From: CAZOOM01 sp964460795
GTDB lineage: Bacteria > Omnitrophota > Omnitrophia > Omnitrophales > Aquincolibacteriaceae
Length of the DNA: 29,583 nt
Direction: 5' to 3'
Assembly (NCBI GenBank): GCA_964460795.1
Contig: CAYWRU010000038.1
Span: 1 to 29,583, forward strand
Numbering within the stretch: the stretch's first letter is position 1; each line of letters opens with the position of its first letter. Positions 16,336 through 24,180 of the stretch are shown here, in pieces. The notes beneath the pieces were generated by a model. It did no database searches, had not been told where the DNA came from, and saw only the letters and a program-made list of their open reading frames with translations. Position numbers and translations under genes: made by a program.

Positions 16336-16686
16336 CTTGGAGAGGTTTTTCTCCACAAAATCACCGACATAGGGAAGCTTAAAACGCTCGCCTTGGTAGG
16401 CCTTCACCATCAAAAGAATCCAAAGGATAAATCCCAAGGGCCAAAGCAGAAATGAAATCAGGGGGCCGAGAAAAGGAATGATCATGAGCCCGAAAGACAC
16501 TACAGCCAGGCCCAAGAAAGTGACGAGCGACTGAAGGGCGTGAAAGCGGACAAAATCATTTTCCTTTTCAATCAGGATAAACACAATCCCCGTCACCCAT
16601 CCCACAGCATACGTAAGGACGGCTTCCAGATTCTCAGAAATTCCGAGCACTGTCTTTTTTCCAGGACCTTTGGTTTCTTCGCTCAC
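16333..16686 (-). CDS. DUF4870 (Tic20-like) small membrane protein
   Basis: The 117-residue protein shows the DUF4870 (PF09685) pattern: SENLEAVLTYAVGWVTGIVFILIE, then KENDFVRFHALQSLVTF, and two further hydrophobic stretches (~54-74 and ~76-95) ending ILLMVKAYQGERFKLPYVGDF. It is an integral membrane protein of unknown function. GTG 16686 is the start, with CGGAGG seven bases upstream. It follows the giant exported protein gene by ~100 bp on the same strand. Confidence 0.9.
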   Translation of the reverse strand: MSEETKGPGKKTVLGISENLEAVLTYAVGWVTGIVFILIEKENDFVRFHALQSLVTFLGLAVVSFGLMIIPFLGPLISFLLWPLGFILWILLMVKAYQGERFKLPYVGDFVEKNLSK

Positions 16687-16783
16687 GATTCGCCTCCGTT
16701 TTGGGGGTTATTCCCTGCTAAGGGATAAAAAATTATAGCACAGACCCAGAGAAAGTTTTGAACCGCAAATTTTAAATCGATTT

Positions 16784-19700
16784 TTACGCAGAAACTGAGG
16801 TCGAAAAATCAGAGTGCAATTGTCTTACCAAGGCTTCCATGGCAGAACCAAAACTCGTCACCAATTGATCGAGACGGTACTGAACGGCTGTCATGACTTG
16901 AATGCCCTGCTTGAGAAGAGCCGCGGTAATATCCATGGAATCATCGGGCGCAGCAATGGCGCGAATCTCCGAACGCACGGAAACTCCCGAGAGATTAAGC
17001 TCCCTTACTTTTGCTTGGGCTAATGCCACCGCTTCTTCAACCGATCTGGCAGGAAGAATGCTCCGGGATTCTGATCGATACATGGCATTGATTTTTGCCA
17101 CCACCGCCCGATGCGCAGGAGTAGGAGTAATGGCCACAGCATTCACTTGTGAAAATTCAGGAATAACCGCTGCCTGCCCTCCCGCAACAATCCCCGGTGC
17201 AAGGATAAGCACATCCGTGGGAGAAACTCCCAATTGCTCGGCAGCTCTCATCTGTATCAGCCGAAGTTCAGAGCGTCCCAATTGTAGATTTTTGATTGGA
17301 GATTTTTGATCGTAATCTAAATTCTTCAATCTAAAATCTAAACTCTTTTCTGTCCGCACTTCGGCACGCATAGGCTTAGAATCGACAGGCTCCAAAGTAA
17401 CCGTGAATTCGTTAGGGTCATACCCCCGAACCCCATATGTGCGTTCTCCGAAGTTTACCCGTCCCCCACGAATCGACTGAGGCTCCCATTGGATATTCCA
17501 AGAAATTCGTGTATAAAATTTGGGCTCCTCAGAGGCGTCCATTTCAACCAAAAGATGCAAGACATCTGGACCCGAGATCAAAGTGTATTCCCCTCGCTGG
17601 CCTTCTTTTACCAACTGAAGAACAACCGATCTTCCCTCAGGGATTTCTTTTCCGTTTGAAAGAAGAAGCGGCTCAGATGCACCCTTTCCCTTAACGATCT
17701 TTGCTGATGTAGAATTTGCTCCGCTTTGGCTAGTAAGCCTAGCCTCTAATTCTGCACGCTGCCTTTTCAGAGCATTAATGGCTGTTTCTTCTTCAGGGCG
17801 GCCAAAAATATTTTGATTTTCTTCACGCTGAGCTATTTCAGTTTGTAGGTCGTCAATTTCCCTCTCTAAATCACTTCCCCGCACCTCAGAGCGCTCCAAT
17901 TTTTGATTTTTGATTCGAGATTTTTGATCGTAATCTAAATTCTTCAATCTAAAATCTAAAATGTTTCCTGTTCGCACTTCAGAACGCGCGGCCAAGGCGT
18001 CAAGAAAAGCTGCGTTGGCTGGCAAAACATCTGGAGGTAAATTTGCCGGATAAGCTGGACGCAAAACATTTTCATACCACTCTCGGTTGCCCTCTAATAA
18101 AGAGGCATGAAAGGCCGTGAGAACTTGATCACGAATGGAATCAGGCATTCCTTCAACGCCCGCCACGTGGGTGACAAAAAATTCCTGCAATTTTTCCAGA
18201 GATCTGTTGTACTCGCGAACGGAAGTATCCAAGACAAGGCTTAAACGCAAAATGGCTGTGATCAGCTGAAGCTCTTCTAAAGAAACGCTTTGCGGCGGAT
18301 AGTCTTCCAGAAAACGAAACCAATGATGGGCTGAAATAACCCGAACTTCATCAAGAGTGAGATCAAGGTTCAATTCTTCTTCAAGAATTCGGATGGTTTC
18401 AAATTCATGAGCCGCCACTTCACCGAGCACGCGATCATCCGCATCCGACCAATCATTTAAATGCCCCGCAGCTTTTTCCTGCGCCACAATCATCCGGGCA
18501 TACTCCAAACGATCTACCTCTGGCATGCCGCTGGTTCGATTATATTGATCCGCAGCAGCCTGAAGTTCATCTGCTTTAAGCGGAAGTTTCGAACCAAGGG
18601 TTTTGAGTTTTGCTTTCGTCGCATTAAATTGCGCTTCATTTGAATCTTCCTGGCGCCTGCCAAAATCCCGAACCGCAGCCGTACGAAGTAATAATTTTTT
18701 GGCAGTATCCGAGAGATTTACAGCTCCTGCCAACTTCATGGCCGTCTCCACCACCCAATATCGATGAAGCGCCTTGTCTCTTGGAATACGCGCGCGCTCG
18801 GCAAGCTTGAGATAGCCTTCTATAAAGGCGCCTTCGCCAAAGGCATTGTCCAACATACGCACTTCGGAACGTAAGCCATTAGGCTCTTCAGCCAGTTTCA
18901 AACGAGGCACGCGGCTTTGAGGATGCTCGGTAATAATAGGTTCACCGACAAAGCGCCACATGAATCGAAGAATGGCTTCTCCCGTAGCATGTTCCAGATT
19001 TTCTGAAGGATATTTTCGAGTAAAAACAGCTTCACCTGCCATCAATGCCTCATTCCCTCTCAAGGCAAGCTCTGTTACCACAAACTCATCCCGCGAACCT
19101 TGAATAAATCCTCCGGCGCCCAGCAATACCTCCAAAGGTATTTGGATAGATCCATTTCTTAACATCATGATCTTAGGCCAGATATCGTGGATTTTTTTGG
19201 CAAGCTCAGCACCATTTTTTGCATCACTGGGAAGAGGCTTCACTTGATCTTCAGGAAGCACAAATCTTTCCACAAGTCTCTCTTCTTCGATGCTTCGCGT
19301 GACTTCTCTTAATATTTGTCCTAAACGCTGATGAGCTCTCTCTGCCTCAGCGGCTTTTTGTTCAGACGAACTCGCTAAAAGAGCCCCTTTGATACCACTC
19401 CACCCCAAAGGCTCTACCGAAGGATGTCCAAATAAAAGCAGCATCCCTTCGAGAAAACCGTTCATTTTGTCCGGATGAAGAGTGTCTTTCCGTTCTAATG
19501 CAAGCAAAGCAATGGCCATCACCTGCTTGAGCATACGTTCCCAAATGGTGCTTTCTTTGCATTTGAGAATTGTTTTATAAGCTTCTTTGGTTCCAATTTC
19601 TTTATTTAAGAATCGTTTCATGATTTCTATTTGCTCATCGGTCAACGAAAAATAGCGGCCGTTATTTTTTAGCCATTTAGCAATTTTCTGTATAACAACT

Positions 19701-22700
19701 TCCGCATCAGATTCTTGATTCGCTTGGGAGCTGCTGCGGATTTCAGCTCGCGCCGCTGATCCATGGGCCGCTGCATCGGGGCTAACTTTATTGATCAGGA
19801 CAGCACGATGGACTTTTCGAGCCGCTTGCAGGTAGGTTCCACGGTTTGCGGGATATTTTTCCGCCATATTTTTAAGCAATATTTCAAGATGGCCTTTGAT
19901 CACCGCACCATCACCCGCTTCTAGCTCCACCGATTCAAGTAAATCGGGGGGCACTGCATGCTTGTTTTTCATGATTTTAAGCTCAGCTTTACGGCCGTGT
20001 GAACCTGGAAAAAACTTCAGCCCCCAATTATCCCCAAAGGCAATCTGTTGGATACTGCCGCGGCGACTCACCCAAAGACCGGTGGTAACACGACCTGATG
20101 GGTTTAAAATTCCTTTATATTTTCGATCAAGTTCACGAAGGTCCTTCACAGCGGTCCATCGGCCGTCCATATCTTCCTCAAGCAGGCGGCTGCCATCGGA
20201 AAACTTTTCGCTCCACCCCATCGGGGCCCGCACTTCGGAGCGGAGGGCTTCACGCTCTGCAGTGATTTCAATAATTTTTTCAATCAGTTGATTCGGCGTG
20301 TGATCCAACGTAATCATGCCGGCCTTAATCCCCATGGGAACCATCTCTTCCAATAAAGACTGCATGGTCGGATGATTGACGCGCAGCGTTTTAAAAGTGC
20401 TGTCATATTGATCTGCTGCGATTGTAAGTCCTTGCGTCCCTTCCGTATGTCGATTAAGGGCTTTTCCAATTTGTGCACGAATCCTGGATTCAAGACCTGA
20501 AGGAAGCGTAGGACGAGTCGGTATGCCCTCTATTTCATAGGCATTGAGAGCAAACGATCCTTTCCCGTGAGGGATTCTTGAGCGGATGGATTCCATCACC
20601 ACAGGCGGTACCGCTAAAATTTGTATACTTTGCAGGTGTTTCTCTGGAGCAATAAAAGCACGATCAGTTTGATAATCATACTCAATCACTGCACGCCGAA
20701 TGTTAAAAGCATCCCCTGAGTTGTTTGCAGCTCTCACCAACACTCCCGAACTGTGAAATCGATTTTCTAAACTTGGACCATGCATATTAATACTTAATTC
20801 TTTTAATTCACTACTCGCTGCCGTAAGATCAGATCCTTTCCATTCATAAACTCGTAAATTCATGACCCCATCAGGTAAACTGGGTGGTCCTATGCGTCCC
20901 ATTCCCACAATAAGCTTTTGGCTGAGAATTGTATTTTGCGCATTTCGAGAAATAACTAACAGCCCCCATCCAACATCATGCTGGATCAGTTCACTCGCAG
21001 GAACGCTGAATTGACGCTGTCCAATATGGTCATCAAATGGCCATATCCCCAGAGAGGGCGCGTGTGATAAAGCCAAAAGACTTAATGGCCTTGAAATCGT
21101 TCCCCGCACCTCGGAGCGTTTTTCCAATTTTTGATTTTTGATTGCGGATTGCTGATTGGAATCTAAAATCGAAACTCTAAAATCTAAATTCTTTCCTGCG
21201 CGCACCTCGGCCGCCTCCTCCAGAGGCGAGCCATCAGTCTCGCCAGCCGAACCGGGCTGGCGGACTTCGGAACGAGGCGATTTGAGAAGTTCGCGGGAGA
21301 TTTGATTTTGAGCCAGCATCGTTTCGATGGCATCCGAAGTTTTTTTGCCGAACATGCGATATTTCAAAAGCTCTGCCGGCGAATGCTCTAAATAAGTCCG
21401 CAAAGTAAGAATGCCAACTCCAAATAAACGATTTTTTGCACGCACGGTAAACTGGACGGGAATCTGTTTTAGCAAGCTAGAAAAATATTCCGGATTATCC
21501 AACCGGGGATCCAGCGGATACTCGGGATAAATATTAAACCGGATCCATCCTAAAGCGGCATGTAAAGATTCAACCTTAGCTCGCCATTCAACCTTACCAC
21601 TGGCGGAATCTTTAACAACGACCTCCATGCCCGGCTTTGCCGGAATCGGTGCATAATTATAGGAAGCATCATCGATTTCAGCGAATGCGCCTCGAGGCAA
21701 TTCAAGACTAAGAAGCATTTGCCCATCAGATTCTCCCGCTCTAATGAAGAGCCCTTTGCGAAGCTGAATTGACTCGCCGGAATTTAAAGTTGCGGTAAAG
21801 AATTTGAGTGTTGGTGTATGAGATTGGGTTCTTTCAATCAACCCGGAAAATCCTTCAGCCGTCCAGGCGGTTTGTGCTTCCATCCGAACCCGCAGCCAGG
21901 CCTCGACCCATTCTAAAACCTGACGCATTTCATCGTCCGGCGCGTCCTCGGTCCCCCAGTTTGAGATACGAAGCTGATCATCGAGAGAAATCTCAACTCG
22001 CTGACGGTCCATGAGTTCATCAGGATAGATGATATAAAAAGGAATCATTCTAAAAGAAACAGACTGAGGCTCTGTATTAAGCCGCACAAAAATTTCTGAA
22101 TCCATATTTAAGGCCAGGCCATTATCAAAATTAATTTTGTGAACCAATCCCGCAGCTTTTGATTTCTCATCAAAAGCCTCCACCGATTTGACCTGTAAAA
22201 GCCGCATTTCAGAGCGTTGTTGTAAAACAGCAATAATCTGGCGGGCGATCGCCATATAATCCTGGTGAAACAGGTTCCCAATAGGTTGAAATTCTGGTTT
22301 TCCCATCATCGCTTCTAAGTGAGTGATGAGAAGATCGGGATACTGTCTCGCATAGCGATGAACCGCTTCGACAAAAGAGGCTCCGTCAAATGGCACATAA
22401 TTAATTTGCGTTTCGAATTCTTTTAAGAAATGAGCGTTTTGCATAAAAATATCCAGAAAATCCGGTGCTGCAAGAGTCCCGGGCGGCAAGGCCAGCACGG
22501 TGGATTCATCATGGCCCATTTTATGGGAGAGAGCCGCCACAAGAATTTGAAAGTGCGGCGTACCAGGCTCAAATAAAACCTCCTGCTCCAAAATTCGGCT
22601 TCTAACTTCCGCCCTGTTTGAGTGAGCCGGTGAGCCAGTAAGCCCGTGAGCCTGTACCTCCGGATGCTTCATGACCGGCACACGATTCGTTGAAGGCACA

Positions 22701-22894
22701 AATCGGGTATCAAAAATGACGGGGAAATGACGCAGTTCACTGCGGAGCTCAGAAAGGATTTCGGCAGACCCTGCAGCGCCTTTCGCAGCCACTCCGGCAA
22801 AACGATTGGCATACGCCGGCGAAGGAAGCATGAGAGACACAGAGACAATCGCAGCAATGAGGCGATGGGAGAAATGAATTATTTTTTTGGACAC
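16784..22894 (-). CDS. Giant Sec-exported multi-module protein with RSEVR repeats (2036 aa)
   Basis: I do not recognise the protein as a whole. GTG 22894 is preferred because AAAAGGAG lies ten bases upstream and it places a classic signal peptide at the very N-terminus (SKKIIHFSHRLIAAIVSVSL, cleavage after AYA29); the frame stays open 34 codons further upstream. The pentapeptide R-[S/A]-E-[V/L/I/M]-R occurs 14 times (residues 51, 94, 227, 541, 561 as AAEVR, 593, 885, 1049, 1342, 1637, 1668, 1843, 1874, 1974) and separates modules. Residues ~1345-1620 resemble a degenerate HD-GYP domain: TAAVRDFGRR in place of the HD motif, AHHWFRFLEDYP in place of HHExxDGxGYP, then VSLEELQLITAILRLSLVLD. A coiled coil follows residue ~1673. 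Five short palindromic or iterative inserts lie between RSEVR-type sequences. Location outside the cytoplasmic membrane is predicted; function is unknown. Confidence 0.85.
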   Translation of the reverse strand: MSKKIIHFSHRLIAAIVSVSLMLPSPAYANRFAGVAAKGAAGSAEILSELRSELRHFPVIFDTRFVPSTNRVPVMKHPEVQAHGLTGSPAHSNRAEVRSRILEQEVLFEPGTPHFQILVAALSHKMGHDESTVLALPPGTLAAPDFLDIFMQNAHFLKEFETQINYVPFDGASFVEAVHRYARQYPDLLITHLEAMMGKPEFQPIGNLFHQDYMAIARQIIAVLQQRSEMRLLQVKSVEAFDEKSKAAGLVHKINFDNGLALNMDSEIFVRLNTEPQSVSFRMIPFYIIYPDELMDRQRVEISLDDQLRISNWGTEDAPDDEMRQVLEWVEAWLRVRMEAQTAWTAEGFSGLIERTQSHTPTLKFFTATLNSGESIQLRKGLFIRAGESDGQMLLSLELPRGAFAEIDDASYNYAPIPAKPGMEVVVKDSASGKVEWRAKVESLHAALGWIRFNIYPEYPLDPRLDNPEYFSSLLKQIPVQFTVRAKNRLFGVGILTLRTYLEHSPAELLKYRMFGKKTSDAIETMLAQNQISRELLKSPRSEVRQPGSAGETDGSPLEEAAEVRAGKNLDFRVSILDSNQQSAIKNQKLEKRSEVRGTISRPLSLLALSHAPSLGIWPFDDHIGQRQFSVPASELIQHDVGWGLLVISRNAQNTILSQKLIVGMGRIGPPSLPDGVMNLRVYEWKGSDLTAASSELKELSINMHGPSLENRFHSSGVLVRAANNSGDAFNIRRAVIEYDYQTDRAFIAPEKHLQSIQILAVPPVVMESIRSRIPHGKGSFALNAYEIEGIPTRPTLPSGLESRIRAQIGKALNRHTEGTQGLTIAADQYDSTFKTLRVNHPTMQSLLEEMVPMGIKAGMITLDHTPNQLIEKIIEITAEREALRSEVRAPMGWSEKFSDGSRLLEEDMDGRWTAVKDLRELDRKYKGILNPSGRVTTGLWVSRRGSIQQIAFGDNWGLKFFPGSHGRKAELKIMKNKHAVPPDLLESVELEAGDGAVIKGHLEILLKNMAEKYPANRGTYLQAARKVHRAVLINKVSPDAAAHGSAARAEIRSSSQANQESDAEVVIQKIAKWLKNNGRYFSLTDEQIEIMKRFLNKEIGTKEAYKTILKCKESTIWERMLKQVMAIALLALERKDTLHPDKMNGFLEGMLLLFGHPSVEPLGWSGIKGALLASSSEQKAAEAERAHQRLGQILREVTRSIEEERLVERFVLPEDQVKPLPSDAKNGAELAKKIHDIWPKIMMLRNGSIQIPLEVLLGAGGFIQGSRDEFVVTELALRGNEALMAGEAVFTRKYPSENLEHATGEAILRFMWRFVGEPIITEHPQSRVPRLKLAEEPNGLRSEVRMLDNAFGEGAFIEGYLKLAERARIPRDKALHRYWVVETAMKLAGAVNLSDTAKKLLLRTAAVRDFGRRQEDSNEAQFNATKAKLKTLGSKLPLKADELQAAADQYNRTSGMPEVDRLEYARMIVAQEKAAGHLNDWSDADDRVLGEVAAHEFETIRILEEELNLDLTLDEVRVISAHHWFRFLEDYPPQSVSLEELQLITAILRLSLVLDTSVREYNRSLEKLQEFFVTHVAGVEGMPDSIRDQVLTAFHASLLEGNREWYENVLRPAYPANLPPDVLPANAAFLDALAARSEVRTGNILDFRLKNLDYDQKSRIKNQKLERSEVRGSDLEREIDDLQTEIAQREENQNIFGRPEEETAINALKRQRAELEARLTSQSGANSTSAKIVKGKGASEPLLLSNGKEIPEGRSVVLQLVKEGQRGEYTLISGPDVLHLLVEMDASEEPKFYTRISWNIQWEPQSIRGGRVNFGERTYGVRGYDPNEFTVTLEPVDSKPMRAEVRTEKSLDFRLKNLDYDQKSPIKNLQLGRSELRLIQMRAAEQLGVSPTDVLILAPGIVAGGQAAVIPEFSQVNAVAITPTPAHRAVVAKINAMYRSESRSILPARSVEEAVALAQAKVRELNLSGVSVRSEIRAIAAPDDSMDITAALLKQGIQVMTAVQYRLDQLVTSFGSAMEALVRQLHSDFSTSVSA
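17261..17368 (-). repeat. RSELR - 78-bp stutter insert - RAEVR cassette
   Basis: Pentapeptide codons at 17261-17275 and 17354-17368 bracket 78 bp (26 codons) rich in GATTTTTGAT and AATCTAAA words. The peptide includes LDFRLKNLDYDQKSPIKN. The core is almost identical in DNA to the cassette at 17879-17986, so the two share a recent origin. Confidence 0.85.
17879..17986 (-). repeat. RSEVR - 78-bp stutter insert - RSEVR cassette
   Basis: RSEVR codons at 17879-17893 and 17972-17986 bracket a 78-bp insert encoding a peptide with LDFRLKNLDYDQKSRIKNQ. The word GATTTTTGATT on one side and AATCTAAAATC on the other form a degenerate stutter hairpin. Confidence 0.85.
21104..21214 (-). repeat. RSEVR - 81-bp stutter insert - AAEVR cassette
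   Basis: RSEVR codons at 21104-21118 and AAEVR at 21200-21214 bracket 81 bp with GATTGCGGATTGCTGATTGG words. These are the same words as in the intergenic element at 29240-29343, which links in-frame and intergenic copies. The peptide includes LDFRVSILDSNQQSAIKNQ. Confidence 0.8.
21215..21259 (-). repeat. 45-bp GC-rich hairpin insert between AAEVR and RSEVR
   Basis: Between AAEVR (21200-21214) and RSEVR (21260-21274) lie 45 bp containing CGCCAGCC and GGCTGGCG arms around a CGAACC-type loop. It encodes QPGSAGETDGSPLEEA in frame. It directly abuts the previous cassette, so two different palindromic inserts share one RSEVR-type boundary. Confidence 0.7.
22601..22666 (-). repeat. RAEVR - 36-bp GTGAGCC iteration - HPEVQ cassette
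   Basis: RAEVR codons (22601-22615) and a diverged copy HPEVQ (22652-22666) bracket 36 bp in which GTGAGCC-like words repeat four times (peptide AHGLTGSPAHSN). It has one arm only, without the complementary half. Confidence 0.6.
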
Positions 22895-23098
22895 TCGGGA
22901 AAAACTCCTTTTGAAGGACTGAGAATGATACGGAAAGATAACTGATAGGCACTGTTTTTTCAAGGACAAATCCCCCGCTAAATTTGAAATGACCACCCCT
23001 GAATCTTCATTCCATAATAGTGTTGCATATGATCGCCATTGTTATCAGATGATACCGGTTACAAGAAAGTACAGCGCACTGATAAAAGCAATGCTACC

Positions 23099-23127
23099 AA
23101 AGGTACCCCTTCCGAAAGTGCCGGGTT
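23099..23127 (+). repeat. REP-like repeat copy 1
   Basis: AAAGGTACCCCTTCC followed by GAAAGTGCCGGGTT, a diverged copy of the repeat that flanks the RAYT gene on both sides. Confidence 0.75.
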
Positions 23128-23213
23128 AGAAAAATACCAAACACCCGTTGACTCATAATAAAATGTTACCGAAGGGTATAATCGTTGACTCATAATTAAT
23201 GGTTACCGAGCAA

Positions 23214-23297
23214 AAAGGTACCCCTTCCAAAAGTACTGGGTTTGAGTAAAATGGTGTTCCAATAAAAAAAGGTACCCCTTCCAAAAGTACTGGGTTT
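23214..23297 (+). repeat. REP-like repeat copies 2 and 3, tandem with 54-bp period
   Basis: AAAGGTACCCCTTCCAAAAG begins at 23214 and again at 23268, each continuing TACTGGGTTTGAGTAAAATG. The copies are identical over the unit. GTAC tetranucleotides and ACCC/GGGT allow a short imperfect hairpin, as in REP sequences. Confidence 0.85.
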
Positions 23298-23362
23298 GAG
23301 TAAAATGGTGTTCCAATAACGCAACTGAGGGTTGCGGCGGACGCATAAAGATCAAAAAAGAT

Positions 23363-23393
23363 TGCCCTCCAACATACGAAATGAAGGAGGGTA
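23363..23393 (+). promoter_or_regulatory. Hairpin sequestering the RAYT ribosome-binding site
   Basis: CCCTCC at 23365-23370 is exactly complementary to GGAGGG at 23386-23391, the ribosome site of the transposase; a G-U and a T-A pair extend the stem to 8 bp around a 15-nt loop. IS200 tnpA is known to be held at low level by a comparable leader hairpin over its ribosome site; the same is inferred here. Confidence 0.65.
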
Positions 23394-23398
23394 TTTTT

Positions 23399-23986
23399 AT
23401 GCCCAGAAAACCCAGAGAATTTGTCGCAGGTGGAATCTACCATGTTTTTAATCGTGGAAATAATCGGAGAATTCTCTTTGAAGAACCCCAAGACTATCGG
23501 TGTTTCAAGGCAATGCTTCATGAAGGAAAAGGCCGGGAGAGGGTTAAGATCTACCATTATTGCTTGATGAGTAATCATTTTCATCTGCTTATCAAAAGTG
23601 AAAGAGCCGAGAGTCTAGCGAAATTTATGCATTGGGTACAACTAGGCTACGCACGATATTTCAAAAAGAAGTATCAAACCACTGGGCATATTTTTGAAGA
23701 GCGGTATCGGAGTCCGAGAATCGCTGAAGAAAGTTATTATTTGCAGTGTGGAAGATATATCGAAAGAAATCCGGTAAAAGCCCTGCTCGTTGCAAAGGCC
23801 GAAGATTACACTTATTCGAGTGCACGCTATTATGCTCGGGGACTTCAAGATGCCCTTGTAACCGAGAATTTGTATTACCGGGAGATGGGTAAAAATTTGG
23901 CAGAAAGGCAAAAACAATATCAGAAATTCATCCGAAAGGATGAACCGTACGCTGAACTAATTCAAGACCAGTTACTTAAATATTGA
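23399..23986 (+). CDS. REP-associated tyrosine transposase (RAYT, IS200/IS605-like Y1 HUH family)
   Basis: The 195-residue Y1 transposase (PF01797) starts MPRKPREFVAGGIYHVFNRGN, the RAYT signature. The HUH metal-binding pair is His60-Phe-His62 in YCLMSNHFHLL; the catalytic tyrosine is likely Tyr120 in GRYIERNPVKAL. The protein ends soon after, without an added domain. ATG 23399 is chosen for the AAGGAGGG eight bases upstream; an in-frame ATG at 23381 precedes that site. RAYTs nick single-stranded DNA at REP hairpins and are thought to spread them. Three direct REP-like copies lie upstream and one inverted copy overlaps its stop, the expected arrangement. It is intact and may be active. Confidence 0.93.
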   Translation: MPRKPREFVAGGIYHVFNRGNNRRILFEEPQDYRCFKAMLHEGKGRERVKIYHYCLMSNHFHLLIKSERAESLAKFMHWVQLGYARYFKKKYQTTGHIFEERYRSPRIAEESYYLQCGRYIERNPVKALLVAKAEDYTYSSARYYARGLQDALVTENLYYREMGKNLAERQKQYQKFIRKDEPYAELIQDQLLKY

Positions 23987-24014
23987 ACCCTGTACTTTTG
24001 GAAGGGGTACCTTT
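23986..24014 (-). repeat. REP-like repeat copy 4, inverted, overlapping the RAYT stop
   Basis: The complement of AAAGGTACCCCTTCCAAAAG follows the RAYT stop with one base of overlap. The segment from 24007 then repeats GTACCTTTGTT twice in tandem (to 24028), a possible duplication at the insertion edge. Confidence 0.8.
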
Positions 24015-24025
24015 GTTGTACCTTT

Positions 24026-24163
24026 GTTTCAAAAATAGAATCAGGAGAAGAAAATTTAAGCTTAGAAACTATCGGAAAATTATTAATTGCCCTAAAAAGT
24101 AGTCTTCGAGTAGATCTCAAAAATCGGCGCCCTGGGAATTTCCTTTTTAAACGCGCCGCTTAG
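24026..24163 (+). pseudogene. 3' remnant of an XRE-type helix-turn-helix regulator/antitoxin gene
   Basis: A 45-codon open stretch ends at TAG 24161-24163 and reads VSKIESGEENLSLETIGKLL, continuing IALKSSLRVDLKNRRPG. The IESG-x-NLSLETIGKLLIAL pattern is the recognition-helix end and fourth helix of HTH_3/XRE domains such as HigA antitoxins. No start or N-terminal helix precedes it; instead the REP/RAYT unit does. I infer that the insertion or an associated deletion removed the 5' half. No matching 5' half is visible upstream of the RAYT. Confidence 0.6.
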
Positions 24164-24180
24164 CTTGGAAAAAGCATAAA

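Larger units (their letters stand above)
22895..23398. other. 504-bp intergenic region: leader of the giant gene, then RAYT-associated repeats
   Basis: From 22895 to about 23098 I see only the AAAAGGAG ribosome site of the giant gene (22905-22912) and AT-rich sequence with no convincing promoter or gene. From 23099 to 23398 it holds REP-like repeats and the RAYT leader. A 37-bp near repeat (CGTTGACTCATAAT, starting 23146 and 23183) lies between REP copies 1 and 2. Confidence 0.6.

Noticed and set aside
22895..22996. 34-codon upstream extension of the giant protein
   Set aside because: It lacks a ribosome site and would bury the signal peptide; GTG 22894 with AAAAGGAG is better.
23146..23297. 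Possible CRISPR array
   Set aside because: Repeats have two different units (37 and 54 bp periods) without unique spacers of constant length, and no cas genes are present; they belong to the RAYT locus.
23153..23584. Minus-strand ORF with a doubled IGTPFYSNPVLLEGVPF peptide
   Set aside because: The peptide is only the translation of the 54-bp REP tandem, and the rest is antisense to the RAYT gene; no ribosome site or family match.
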